Shown here in pieces: positions 9,996 to 18,326 of a stretch of DNA of 64,000 bases (positions are counted from its first letter, which is position 1; every line of letters starts with the position of its first letter). Location of the stretch: the NCBI RefSeq assembly GCF_005405905.1, contig NZ_BJHU01000021.1, positions 124,001 through 188,000 of the forward strand, read 5' to 3'. The notes under the pieces were generated by a model that was given only the letters and a program-made list of their open reading frames with translations, was not told where the DNA came from and did no database searches. The DNA comes from Acidovorax sp. NB1. GTDB lineage: Bacteria; Pseudomonadota; Gammaproteobacteria; Burkholderiales; Burkholderiaceae_C. A program made the translations under genes and the position numbers.

Positions 9996-10894
9996 GCGGC
10001 ACTATCACTACGAAAAACAACGCCAACAACAACAACAGCCCCCTGCTGCAGGTGAAAGACCTGGTGCGCGAATACACGCTGCCGCGCGAGCACCTGTTCC
10101 GCCCGCCAGGCACGGTGCAGGCCCTCAATGGCGTGAGCTTTTCCATCGCCGCCGGGCGCAGCCTGGGCGTGGTGGGCGAATCGGGCTCGGGCAAATCCAC
10201 CCTGGCACGCCTGGTGATGGCGCTGGATGCGCCCACCACCGGCACGGTGGAGCTGCTGGGCCGCAACCTGCACCAGCTGCCCGCCGAGCAACTGCGCCAG
10301 GCGCGGCGCGACTTCCAGATGGTGTTCCAGGACCCCTATGGGTCGCTGGACCCGCGCCAGACGGTGGAGCGCATCGTGACCGAGCCGCTGCAGGCGCAGG
10401 GCCAGACCACCCGCGCCGAGCAGCGCGAGCAGGCGGCCCAGGTGCTGTCGCAGGTGGGCCTGCGCACCAATGACCTGGGTAAGTACCCGCACGAATTTTC
10501 GGGCGGCCAGCGCCAGCGCATTGCGATTGCACGCGCCCTCATCACCCGGCCTCGCCTCATCGTGGCCGACGAACCCGTGAGCGCGCTCGACGTGTCGGTG
10601 CAGGCCCAGGTGCTCAACCTGATGCAGGACCTGCAGCAGCAGTTCGGCATCACCTACATGCTCATCAGCCACGACCTCGCGGTGGTCAACCACCTGTGCG
10701 ACGAGGTGGTGGTGCTGTACCAGGGCCGCATCGTGGAGCGCGGCTCGCCCGCCGAGCTGTTCCGCAATGCGCAGCACCCTTACACGCAATCATTGGTGGG
10801 CGCCGTGCCTCAGGTGTTGCCGGGCCGCGCCAGGGCGCGCCGTGCGGCCGCCGCTGCGGCTGCAGCTTCTGCCGCAACGGCGAAAACCGCATAA
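9992..10894 (+). CDS. Peptide-type ABC transporter ATPase (DppF-like)
   Basis: The second ATPase, 300 residues. It has Walker A GESGSGKS, VFQDPYGSLDPRQTV (DppF-specific Q-loop), signature FSGGQRQRI, Walker B LIVADEPVSALDVS, and the H-loop LISHDLAVV. An Asn-rich stretch near residues 7-14 and an Ala-rich C-terminal tail (after LPGRARARR) replace the usual Cys-containing DppF tail, so the C-terminal iron-sulfur site seems absent from this subunit. It overlaps the upstream ATPase gene by four bases. Confidence 0.93.
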   Translation: MSGTITTKNNANNNNSPLLQVKDLVREYTLPREHLFRPPGTVQALNGVSFSIAAGRSLGVVGESGSGKSTLARLVMALDAPTTGTVELLGRNLHQLPAEQLRQARRDFQMVFQDPYGSLDPRQTVERIVTEPLQAQGQTTRAEQREQAAQVLSQVGLRTNDLGKYPHEFSGGQRQRIAIARALITRPRLIVADEPVSALDVSVQAQVLNLMQDLQQQFGITYMLISHDLAVVNHLCDEVVVLYQGRIVERGSPAELFRNAQHPYTQSLVGAVPQVLPGRARARRAAAAAAAASAATAKTA

Positions 10895-10932
10895 CCACAT
10901 GCAGGTGTGATGGTGTAAAAAGCTTCTTTCCT

Positions 10933-10962
10933 CCCCGGTAACAAATTGCACCGGGGTCTTTA
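10933..10962 (+). terminator. Hairpin between ATPase and binding-protein genes
   Basis: CCCCGGT at 10933-10939 pairs with ACCGGGG at 10950-10956, then TCTTTAT. This is a short stem with a modest T-rich tail. It may attenuate transcription or protect the 5' end of the binding-protein message. The stem is clear; terminator function is uncertain. Confidence 0.4.
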
Positions 10963-10999
10963 TGGTTGTTGTCTGGTTTTTTGTCTGGAGAGTCCGAAC

Positions 11000-12490
11000 A
11001 TGCTGAACCGCCGTACCGTCCTTGCCACTGGCGCGATTGCCGCCGTGCCCCTGTCCACCCCGCTCAGCGCCCTGGCGCAGGGCCGCAAAGATGCGGTGAC
11101 GCTGGCGATGACGCTGGAGCCCCCAGGCCTGGACCCAACCGCCGGTGCGGCCTCGGCCATCGCCGAGATCGTTCAGTACAACATCTTCGAGACGCTCACC
11201 AAAATCAACCCCGACGGCAGCGTGTCGCCCCTGCTGGCCGAAAGCTGGGAGGTCTCGCCCGACCTCAAGACCTACACCTTCAAGCTGCGCCGTGGCGTGA
11301 AGTTCCAGAACGGTGAGCCTTTCACCGCCGCGTCGGTGAAGTTCTCGTACGACCGCGCCGGTGGCGAGAAGAGCACCAACAAGGACAAGCGCACCTTTGC
11401 TGGCATCACCACCCAGGTGGTGGACGACTACACCGTGGTGCTGCTCAACAAAGAGATCGACCCCGACCTGCTGTTCGTGCTGGGCCAGGCCACCTCCATC
11501 ATCGTGGAGCCCAAGAGCGCCGACACCAACGCCAACAAGCCTGTGGGCACCGGCCCCTACCAACTGCAGGCATGGAACAAGGGCTCGTCCGTGGTGCTGA
11601 CCGCCTGGGCCGACTACCGCGACGCCAAGGCCATCAAGATCAAGCGCGCTACCTTCCGCTTCATCTCCGACCCCGCTGCTCAGGTGGCCGCCCTGCTGGC
11701 CGGCGACGTGGACGCCTTCCCCCGCGTCACACCGCGCAGCGTGGCGCAGTTCAAGGCCAACCCCAAGTTCCAGGTGGTGGTCAGCGGCTCACGTGCCAAA
11801 ACCATTCTGGCCATCAACAACGGCAAGAAGCCGCTCGATGACGTGCGCGTGCGCCGCGCCATTGCTGCAGCGGTGGACCGCAAGGCCGTGATCGAAGGCG
11901 CAGGCGATGGCTACGGCGCGCCCATTGGCAGCCACTATGTGCCCGGCGCCTTTGGCTATGTGGACACGACCGGCGTGAACCCCTACGACCCCGAGAAGGC
12001 CAAGAAGCTGCTGGCCGAGGCCGGCATCAAGACGCCGCTGGAGCTGACCCTGACGCTGCCGCCCACCCCCTACGCCCGCCAGGGTGGCGAGGTGGTGGCC
12101 GCCCAGCTGGCCAAGGTCGGCATCATCGCCAAGATCCAGAACGTGGAATGGGCGCAGTGGCTCAGCGGCACCTACGGCAGCAAGAACTACGACCTGACCA
12201 TCATCAGCCACGTAGAGCCCTTTGACCTGGGCAACTTTGCCAAGCCCGACTACTACTGGGCCTACAACTCGCCCAAGTTCAACGACCTGTTCAACCAGAT
12301 CAAGAACGCCGCCCGCCCTGCAGACCGCGCCAAGCTGCTGGGCGATGCGCAGCGCCTGCTGGCCGAGGACTCGGTGCACGCCTTCCTGTACTCCAACCAG
12401 TGGATCACGGTAGCCAACAAGAACCTCAAGGGCCTGTGGAAAGACATGCCTGTGTTCGTGAACGACATCTCGTCGCTGTCCTGGAGTTGA
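11000..12490 (+). CDS. Family 5 extracellular solute-binding protein of peptide-type ABC importer
   Basis: A 496-residue periplasmic binding protein. The signal peptide begins MLNRRTVLATG; the paired arginines suggest possible Tat export, with cleavage near SALAQ. Family 5 blocks seen are LAESWEVSPDLKTYTFKLR (lobe I), FTAASVKFSYDR, and NNGKKPLDDVRVRRAIAAAVD. The ATG at 11000 has GGAGAG upstream. It lies last in the importer cassette, just before a P-family repeat and the amidase gene. Confidence 0.93.
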   Translation: MLNRRTVLATGAIAAVPLSTPLSALAQGRKDAVTLAMTLEPPGLDPTAGAASAIAEIVQYNIFETLTKINPDGSVSPLLAESWEVSPDLKTYTFKLRRGVKFQNGEPFTAASVKFSYDRAGGEKSTNKDKRTFAGITTQVVDDYTVVLLNKEIDPDLLFVLGQATSIIVEPKSADTNANKPVGTGPYQLQAWNKGSSVVLTAWADYRDAKAIKIKRATFRFISDPAAQVAALLAGDVDAFPRVTPRSVAQFKANPKFQVVVSGSRAKTILAINNGKKPLDDVRVRRAIAAAVDRKAVIEGAGDGYGAPIGSHYVPGAFGYVDTTGVNPYDPEKAKKLLAEAGIKTPLELTLTLPPTPYARQGGEVVAAQLAKVGIIAKIQNVEWAQWLSGTYGSKNYDLTIISHVEPFDLGNFAKPDYYWAYNSPKFNDLFNQIKNAARPADRAKLLGDAQRLLAEDSVHAFLYSNQWITVANKNLKGLWKDMPVFVNDISSLSWS

Positions 12491-12492
12491 TG

Positions 12493-12618
12493 GGACACCC
12501 CCCTGAGGCCCTACGGGCCTTCCCCCCGCTCTCGCATTGCTGCGCAATGCGGGCAGGGGGACGCAGCCCTCGCTGCGGGGCGGCCCTTGCTCGGCTGCCC
12601 GCGCCTGGGCTGCGTCAG
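12493..12618 (+). repeat. P-family repeat, copy 1 (after binding-protein stop)
   Basis: It starts two bases after the stop codon of the binding protein. It carries CCCCCTGAGG, a GGCCCTACGGGCC hairpin, CTTCCCCC, a second hairpin of CGCATTG/CAATGCG type, then AGGGGGACG and GCGGGGCGGCCCTT. The same order and orientation relative to the upstream gene occur in three other places in this window. Confidence 0.75.
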
Positions 12619-12678
12619 TCTCAGGGGCTGCGCGTTCCGCACAGAGCGCTGGAAAACGGAAACACGCGGAAGCCAGAT

Positions 12679-12734
12679 TGCTACCAAAACAATAGCTACC
12701 AGCTCTTTACCAATAGGCGGTAGCAGCCTTTTTT
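12679..12734 (-). repeat. R-family intergenic repeat, copy 2
   Basis: On the minus strand it reads AAAAAAGGCTGCTACCGCC and ends with a GCTA/TAGC hairpin around TTGTTTTGG. It lies 16 bp before the amidase start and contributes the whole upstream context of that gene; no Shine-Dalgarno sequence is evident there. Confidence 0.75.
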
Positions 12735-12749
12735 ACTTTTACCCCCGAC

Positions 12750-14153
12750 ATGACTGCCCTGCACGACCTGCCCGCCCACGAACTCCTGGCTGCCTACCGC
12801 CAGCGCACGCTGTCCCCCGTGGAGGTCACGCAGGCCGTGCTGGCGCACATCGAGCGCTGGGAGCCCCACATAAAGGCCACCTACCTGCTGCGCCCCGATG
12901 CCGCGCTGGAGCAGGCGCGTGCGTCGGAGGCCCGCTGGCTGCGGGGTGAACCCAAGGGGCCGCTGGACGGCGTGCCCAGCACCATCAAGGAGAACATCTC
13001 CACGGAAGGCGACCCCACGCCGTTGGGCACCGCCGCTGTCGAGCTGGTGCCTGCCGCAGCCGACGCACCACCCGCCGCCCGCATGCGCGAGGCGGGTGCC
13101 GTCATCGTCGCCAAGACCACCATGCCCGACTACGGCATGTTGTCCTCGGGCCTGTCCACCTTCCACCCGCTGTCGCGCAACCCGTGGGATGTGAGCAAGG
13201 GCCCCGGCGGCTCCAGCGCTGGTGGTGGCGCGGCGGCCGCAGCGGGCTACGGCCCGCTGCACATCGGCACCGACATCGGTGGCTCGCTGCGCCTGCCCGC
13301 CAGCTGGTGCGGCATCTTCAGCCTGAAACCCAGCCTGGGCCGCATTCCGATCGACCCAGCCTACACCGGCCGCGCTGCGGGCCCCATGACCCGCACTGTG
13401 GCCGACGCCGCGCTGATGATGCAGGTGCTGAGCCAGCCCGACGCGCGCGACAGCATGAGCCTGCCCGCGCAGGACATCGCCTGGAGCCAGTTCAACAAGG
13501 GCGCCGAACGCCTGCGCGGTCTGCGCATTGGCCTGCTGCTGGATGCCGGTTGCGGCCTGAGCGTGGAGCCCGAGGTGAAAGCCGCCGTCGAACACGCCGC
13601 CCGCCTGATGGAACGCGCAGGCGCCACCATCGTGCCCATGGCACCGTTCATGACGCAGGCCATGCTCGACGGCATGGACCACTTCTGGCGCATGCGTTCG
13701 CACATCGACCTGCAGGCCCTGCCCGCCGCGCGGCGCGACAAGGTGCTGCCCTATATCCGCACCTGGGCCGAGAGCGCTGCGGGCATGAGCGGTACTGAAG
13801 TCTTCAACGCCAGCCACCAGTTCCACCTGACCCGGGTGAACACGGTCAAGGCCTGCAGCGCGTTCGACTACGTGATCTCGCCCGTGGCACCCAACGTGGC
13901 CTTCCAGGCCGAGCTGCCATCGCCCACCAACGACCCGCTGCGCCCGCTGGAGCACATCGGCTTCACCGTGCCGTTCAACATGTCCGAGCAGCCTGCCGCC
14001 TCGGTCAACTGCGGCTACACCCGCGCGGGCTTGCCCATTGGCCTGCAGATTGCAGGCGCCCGTTTTGACGACCTGGGGGTGCTGCAGGTGGCGCACGCCT
14101 TCGAGCTGATCCGCGAGCCCCAGCGGGCATGGCCCCAGCCGCCTGCGGCTTGA
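12750..14153 (+). CDS. Amidase-signature family amidase
   Basis: A 467-residue amidase with the Ser-cisSer-Lys triad in place: Lys in GVPSTIKENI, the first Ser in GGSSAGGGAAAAAG, and the nucleophile in TDIGGSLRLPASWCG. It is the last gene of the transporter cluster, separated from the binding protein by a P and an R repeat. Co-location suggests it hydrolyses an amide or peptide brought in by the importer, which is inference. GatA of the tRNA amidotransferase is unlikely because gatB/gatC are absent. Confidence 0.88.
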   Translation: MTALHDLPAHELLAAYRQRTLSPVEVTQAVLAHIERWEPHIKATYLLRPDAALEQARASEARWLRGEPKGPLDGVPSTIKENISTEGDPTPLGTAAVELVPAAADAPPAARMREAGAVIVAKTTMPDYGMLSSGLSTFHPLSRNPWDVSKGPGGSSAGGGAAAAAGYGPLHIGTDIGGSLRLPASWCGIFSLKPSLGRIPIDPAYTGRAAGPMTRTVADAALMMQVLSQPDARDSMSLPAQDIAWSQFNKGAERLRGLRIGLLLDAGCGLSVEPEVKAAVEHAARLMERAGATIVPMAPFMTQAMLDGMDHFWRMRSHIDLQALPAARRDKVLPYIRTWAESAAGMSGTEVFNASHQFHLTRVNTVKACSAFDYVISPVAPNVAFQAELPSPTNDPLRPLEHIGFTVPFNMSEQPAASVNCGYTRAGLPIGLQIAGARFDDLGVLQVAHAFELIREPQRAWPQPPAA

Positions 14154-14311
14154 GGGTGTAAGTAAATCCGCCAACCCGCGAGGTCGAGAAAGCCTGCAAG
14201 GAGGTTGTTGGTAACCTTGGGGTTTTGTTGGCAGCCGCAGCCCCTTGGGGAGCGCGGCGCAGCCAGCCCCGCCACAGACCGACAACCCCTGCACACCAGC
14301 AGCCCCACCGC

Positions 14312-14920
14312 ATGGACATCCTCATCCTGGCGATCCTGATCGCCTCTGGCACCTACATGCTCAACGCCAAGGAGCAGCGCAAACGCATCGCGCTCCTGGG
14401 CAGCCACCTGGCCAACTACCAGATCGAAAAGCTCATGGAAGCCCTGACCGACGGCTACCTGCGCGCCCTGGGCGAAAGCACCGACGAGCGCCGCCAGCAG
14501 ATCTGGAGCCTGCTGAGCACCACCGAATCGCAGCTCACCGAACAGTTCAGCCGCTTTGCCGCCGACTTCGCGCAAATCAACGAAGCCGACGCGCGGGTCA
14601 GCCGCCTCTCCATCGCCCTGCCCTTTGCCGAAAAGCTGCTGCCCGCCGCCACCTTCGACATGCGCAAGGCCCTGGCCGTGCACGCGCGTGGCATTGCGCA
14701 CGTGGTGCAGAACACCGGCCACCTGGCCCCCAAGGACCGCGCCTACATGATGACCGCCGAGCTGTTCCTCATGCAGCACACCTGCCACTGGTTCTGCAAA
14801 TCCAAGACCATTGCCACCGCCCGCATGCTGGCCCGGCACCAGACGCCACACGAACAGCTGGTGGCCTCGGTGTCGCCTGAAACCCGCAAGGCCTATATGG
14901 CCCTCATCCAGGGCGGCTGA
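14312..14920 (+). CDS. Membrane-anchored helical protein of unknown function
   Basis: A 202-residue protein. An N-terminal hydrophobic segment (MDILILAILIASGTYML) probably anchors it in the inner membrane, and the rest looks helical and cytoplasmic. I recognise no catalytic motif; a Cys/His patch, MQHTCHWFCKS, lies near residue 155. It ends 20 bp before the TPR protein gene and is probably co-transcribed with it. Codon use matches the genome. The ATG at 14312 was chosen because it gives the membrane segment directly. Confidence 0.75.
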   Translation: MDILILAILIASGTYMLNAKEQRKRIALLGSHLANYQIEKLMEALTDGYLRALGESTDERRQQIWSLLSTTESQLTEQFSRFAADFAQINEADARVSRLSIALPFAEKLLPAATFDMRKALAVHARGIAHVVQNTGHLAPKDRAYMMTAELFLMQHTCHWFCKSKTIATARMLARHQTPHEQLVASVSPETRKAYMALIQGG

Positions 14921-14940
14921 CCCCGCCCCCATAAAGCCCC

Positions 14941-16308
14941 ATGCCATCCTCCACGCACACCCGCACGACCGATAGCCTGGGCAACCCCCTCACGCTGCAC
15001 GACCCGGCCAGCGCGGCCGCCGTGAATGACTTTGTGGAAGGTTTCATCGCCTGCGAAGCCCGCGCGGTGAATGTGCTGAACGCAGCGGCAGACACCAGCC
15101 CCATCGTCCAGGCCAGCTGCGCGGCGCTGCACATGTTTGCCGAGTCGGCCGATGCCCCGCGCAACGCCCGCCCCTTCATCGACCAGGCCCTCGCCCACGC
15201 CGCAGAGGCGACGGAGCGCGAACAACGTTTTGTGGCCGCCGTCGCCGCCTGGGTAGATGGCGACCTGCCCCGCGCCATTGCGCTGCACGAAGAGCAAGCC
15301 CGCCTGCACCCGCGCGACCTCGCCTCCCTCAAGCTCGGCCAATACCATTTGTTCAACCAGGGCGACTCGCCCGGCATGCTGCGCCTGGCGCTGCAGGCCC
15401 TGCCCGCAGCGGCCGAGGTGCCCTACCTGCACGGCATGCTCGCCTTTGGCTGGGAGCAATGCCACCGCCTGCCAGAGGCCGAAAGTGCTGCACGCTACGC
15501 CATCACCCTGTGCCGCAAAGAGCCCTGGGCCCACCACGCCCTGGCACACGTCATGCTGACCCAGGGCCGCATCCGCGAAGGCGCCGACTTCATGGCCAGC
15601 GTGAGCGACACCTGGACAGACCTGAACTCCTTCATGGTCACGCACAACTGGTGGCACCAGGCGCTGTTCCTGCTGGAACAAGACCGGCACGCCGAGGTGC
15701 TGGCGCTCTACGACCAGCAGGTGTGGGGCGTGGTCAAGGAATACACCCAGGACCAGATCAACGCCGTGTCCCTGCTCTCCCGGCTGGAGCTGGCAGGCGT
15801 GGATGTCGGCGACCGCTGGACCGACGTGGCCGACCACCTGGCGCCGCGCCTAGCCGACCATGTGCTGCCCTTCCTGGACCTGCAATACCTCTACGGCCTG
15901 GCCCGCGCCGGGCGCATGGAGGCCGCACGCACGCTGCACAACAACATCGCAGCCCACGCCGCCACCCGCACCGAGTCGCATGAACGCACCGTGTGGCAAC
16001 AGGTCTGCGTACCCGCCGCTCAGGGGCTGATGGCACACGCGCAGGGCGACTGGGCGGCGGCAGTGGAGAAGCTGGGCGTGGCCCTGCCTCGGCTGGTGGA
16101 GATTGGCGGCAGCCATGCGCAACGGGATTTGTTTCACCAGATCTGGCTGGATGCGCTGCAGCGAAACGGGCAGTGGGCGGCGGTGCAGAACGTGTTGCAG
16201 CCGATGGTGAATGGGCAGCCGGAGTCGGTGAGGCTAGCGCGGCAGGTGGGGGTGGTGAATAGGGTTTTGGAGTTGTCCGCTGAGCAGCAGGGTGCTGTGT
16301 GTGACTGA
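14941..16308 (+). CDS. TTC38-like tetratricopeptide-repeat protein
   Basis: A 455-residue soluble protein matching the bacterial relatives of animal TTC38. It has an N-terminal cap (NDFVEGFIACEARAVNVLNA), ERE-QRFVAAVAAWVDGD, HPRDLASLKLGQYHLFNQGD, and the diagnostic central block PWAHHALAHVMLTQGR followed by THNWWHQALFLLE. The molecular role of the family is not known to me. It overlaps the start of the next, compositionally different gene. Confidence 0.82.
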   Translation: MPSSTHTRTTDSLGNPLTLHDPASAAAVNDFVEGFIACEARAVNVLNAAADTSPIVQASCAALHMFAESADAPRNARPFIDQALAHAAEATEREQRFVAAVAAWVDGDLPRAIALHEEQARLHPRDLASLKLGQYHLFNQGDSPGMLRLALQALPAAAEVPYLHGMLAFGWEQCHRLPEAESAARYAITLCRKEPWAHHALAHVMLTQGRIREGADFMASVSDTWTDLNSFMVTHNWWHQALFLLEQDRHAEVLALYDQQVWGVVKEYTQDQINAVSLLSRLELAGVDVGDRWTDVADHLAPRLADHVLPFLDLQYLYGLARAGRMEAARTLHNNIAAHAATRTESHERTVWQQVCVPAAQGLMAHAQGDWAAAVEKLGVALPRLVEIGGSHAQRDLFHQIWLDALQRNGQWAAVQNVLQPMVNGQPESVRLARQVGVVNRVLELSAEQQGAVCD

Positions 16309-16987
16309 AGTGCCACAACAAAGCGCTGGCACCCAGCCTCCAACGCCAAGCGATGAACCTGCAATCCGCAGTGAGGTCGCAAAATTTCGTGCATGGGCAG
16401 AGCGTTATCCCACGGAGGATCGCTACGGTGAGTGGGAATGCGACTACCCTGGGTGGCCCGAACTCCACTCCGCCTTCATTGACTACATGGATGCAACGCC
16501 TACAGCCGAGCTTCAAAGCGAGGTGGTCGCAGACCTTATCTACGCTATCGCCCGGGACAACGAAATCAGCTACCTAGCGTCGCAGTTAGGACAGCGACCA
16601 GTACATTTACTCCGACTGCTGCCTCACGTTCTGATCAGCGAGGAGCCCGATGCCCGTTGGCAGATTGCAGCCCAACTCGGCAAGCGTGCGCTCCCAATAG
16701 AAACTGCTGAACCCGCCTTGATAAAGCTGGTGGCAGACCAAGATGAGTACGTACGCCGCATCGCACTACAAGCACTGGGGGGCATCGACTCACCGCACAC
16801 AGAGCACTTCTGTGGTCAGGCATGGGAATCCGGGCACGAGTACCAGCGGATCATGGCGCTATGCGTGCTCCATACCATTGGCTCACGCCAACTTGACCGC
16901 TACCTAGCGCTGGCGAGGGACGATGGCCGAGAGTACCTGCGTATGAACGTGGACCGTATCGAGAGAGAGAGCCAAAGGCCCGACTGA
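16292..16987 (+). CDS. HEAT-like repeat protein, possibly acquired
   Basis: A protein of about 230 residues with GTG starts at 16292, 16301 or 16310, all overlapping the end of the upstream TPR gene. Residues 90-215 form paired helices of HEAT type (LIKLVADQDEYVRRIALQALGG, YQRIMALCVLHTIGS). Codon use is unlike its neighbours: TTA leucine codons at 16586-16588 and 16607-16609, and many A/T third positions. No enzymatic motif is seen. Small HEAT proteins of this size are sometimes immunity or adaptor proteins, but no partner toxin is present. Confidence 0.7.
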   Translation: MLCVTEVPQQSAGTQPPTPSDEPAIRSEVAKFRAWAERYPTEDRYGEWECDYPGWPELHSAFIDYMDATPTAELQSEVVADLIYAIARDNEISYLASQLGQRPVHLLRLLPHVLISEEPDARWQIAAQLGKRALPIETAEPALIKLVADQDEYVRRIALQALGGIDSPHTEHFCGQAWESGHEYQRIMALCVLHTIGSRQLDRYLALARDDGREYLRMNVDRIERESQRPD

Positions 16988-17068
16988 GTGACTGCGCAAG
17001 CTCCATGGCACGCCAGTACCGCACCAGGGGAGTAAAGCCAGGCTCGCAAGTTCAGTGCGCGCGCCGAT

Positions 17069-17740
17069 TCACCGCACCACCAACTTCGTCTGGTCATACA
17101 CCGGCTGCTCCGGCAAATCCGCCAGGTGCCGCACATCGGCCCAGTCCAGCACTTCCACCGCCTCGCCACTCACCCGCACCCGGTTGAGCCCTGCGTTGGG
17201 GATGTCGCTCTGGCGCGGGCCGTCCAGCCCGGTGCCGCGTGCAGTGCGCCAGATCATGTCGAGTACGCCGCCGTGGGTGACGACCATCACGGTCTGGCCG
17301 CTGTGCTGCTGGGCGATGCGGTAGACGGCGTCCATCACGCGGGTGTGGAACTGGCGGGTGGTCTCGCCGCCAGGCATGCCGTAGTCGGCTTCAAAGCGCA
17401 GCCACTGGTTCCATGCGTCAGCGTGGTCCTGCTTGACGTCGTCCACGCGCTTGCCGTCTACCACGCCAAAGTTTTGCTCGCGCAGGGCACTGTCGGTGAG
17501 GGTGTCGATGCGGGCCTGGGGGAAGAGCACCTGCAGGCTGGGCGTGGCGGTCTGCTGGGTGCGGATGAGGTCGCTGCAGATGAGGTGGTGCACCACGGGG
17601 CGCTCTGCGGCCAGGCGCTCGGCCAGGCGGCGGGCCTGTTCGTGGCCAGTGGCATTCAAGGGCACATCCACGTGGCCCTGGAAGCGCAGCTCGCGGTTCC
17701 AGTCGGTCTCGCCGTGGCGGATCAGGATGAGTTCGGTCAT
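17069..17740 (-). CDS. Histidine phosphatase family protein (phosphoglycerate mutase-like)
   Basis: A 223-residue branch-1 histidine phosphatase. The catalytic RHGET is at residues 8-12 of MTELILIRHGETDWN. Conserved Arg in CSDLIRTQQTA, the Glu-containing segment LREQNFGVVDGK, and the second catalytic His in VVTHGGVLDM are present. It may act as phosphoglycerate mutase or, more likely at this size, as a broad or cobalamin-type phosphatase; the substrate is not predictable. Alternative ATG at 17749. It converges with the HEAT-like gene. Confidence 0.9.
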   Translation of the reverse strand: MTELILIRHGETDWNRELRFQGHVDVPLNATGHEQARRLAERLAAERPVVHHLICSDLIRTQQTATPSLQVLFPQARIDTLTDSALREQNFGVVDGKRVDDVKQDHADAWNQWLRFEADYGMPGGETTRQFHTRVMDAVYRIAQQHSGQTVMVVTHGGVLDMIWRTARGTGLDGPRQSDIPNAGLNRVRVSGEAVEVLDWADVRHLADLPEQPVYDQTKLVVR

Positions 17741-17777
17741 GCGTGCCATTATCGAATGTACACACACGATTGCAAGG

Positions 17778-17836
17778 TTTTTTGGCCGCTACCGCGCGTC
17801 CAGCAAGCTTTAATAGCTATTGTTTTTATAACAAAA
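17778..17836 (+). repeat. R-family intergenic repeat, copy 3
   Basis: It reads TTTTTTGGCCGCTACCGCGC, then an AAGCTTTAATAGCTAT segment with an imperfect terminal hairpin. It sits upstream of the phosphatase gene and 8 bp from the inverted-repeat element that starts at 17844. Confidence 0.7.
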
Positions 17837-17843
17837 CAACGTA

Positions 17844-18006
17844 GGGACCCTCTGCACGAATCGAGCGGCACGTGTGCACTGCGGATCGGGATGGGCTGCA
17901 AGGCGCAAAACGCAGCAATGGCCGTCGCTATTGCGAGTATTTGCAACGCGGCAGGCCGCCCGAGCCCGCAGGTGCACACGGCGCGGTGATTCGTGCAGAG
18001 GACCCC
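17844..18006. mobile_element. 163-bp element with terminal inverted repeats and TA flanks (MITE candidate)
   Basis: The left end, 17844-17862 (GGGACCCTCTGCACGAATC), and the right end, 17988-18006, are inverted repeats matching at 17 of 19 positions, including a perfect 13-bp core CTCTGCACGAATC. Weaker inverted similarity continues inward through GTGTGCAC/GTGCACAC. The dinucleotide TA lies directly outside each end, as expected for a TA target-site duplication. No transposase is encoded. It fits a non-autonomous miniature transposon; the parent element is unknown. Confidence 0.6.
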
Positions 18007-18012
18007 TATGCA

Positions 18013-18258
18013 CTACCGCATGGGCACGATGAGCACCTTGCGGCGAGGCTGGCAGCCGGGGCCTTCGTGGGGGGCGCTGTCTTGCTCCCAGCCCGGGCCG
18101 GGCGAGGTTTGTGCGCACACACGCTGGCCATCGACCAGGCTGCGCCAGTAGTACCAGGGCGCGGGGGCGGCCTGCACCAGCAGCGGGGCCAGCAAGACAA
18201 CCAGCGCAAACAGCGCGCACGAAAGGCGGGGGGCGAAAGGCATGGGCAAACAAAGCAT
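18013..18258 (-). CDS. Small secreted protein of unknown function
   Basis: About 81 residues. A hydrophobic N-terminus (LSCALFALVVLLAPLLVQA) looks like a signal peptide, with mature part APAPWYYWRS...DGQRVCAQTSPGPGWEQ containing two Cys residues that could form a disulfide. The 3' end lies 6 bp from the inverted-repeat element at 17844-18006. ATGs at 18258 and 18243 are both possible. Short length and lack of a visible ribosome-binding site keep confidence moderate. Confidence 0.5.
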   Translation of the reverse strand: MLCLPMPFAPRLSCALFALVVLLAPLLVQAAPAPWYYWRSLVDGQRVCAQTSPGPGWEQDSAPHEGPGCQPRRKVLIVPMR

Positions 18259-18326
18259 CAACGTGTCCCGCCCATGCTATGCCGCCTGCGGTGGGCCGAT
18301 GCCCGGAAAAGCAGCGGGATCGTCGG

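Noticed and set aside
12750..14153. Amidase as GatA of the Glu-tRNA amidotransferase
   Set aside because: The amidase core is similar, but gatB and gatC are absent and the context is a peptide transporter, so an amide hydrolase is more likely.
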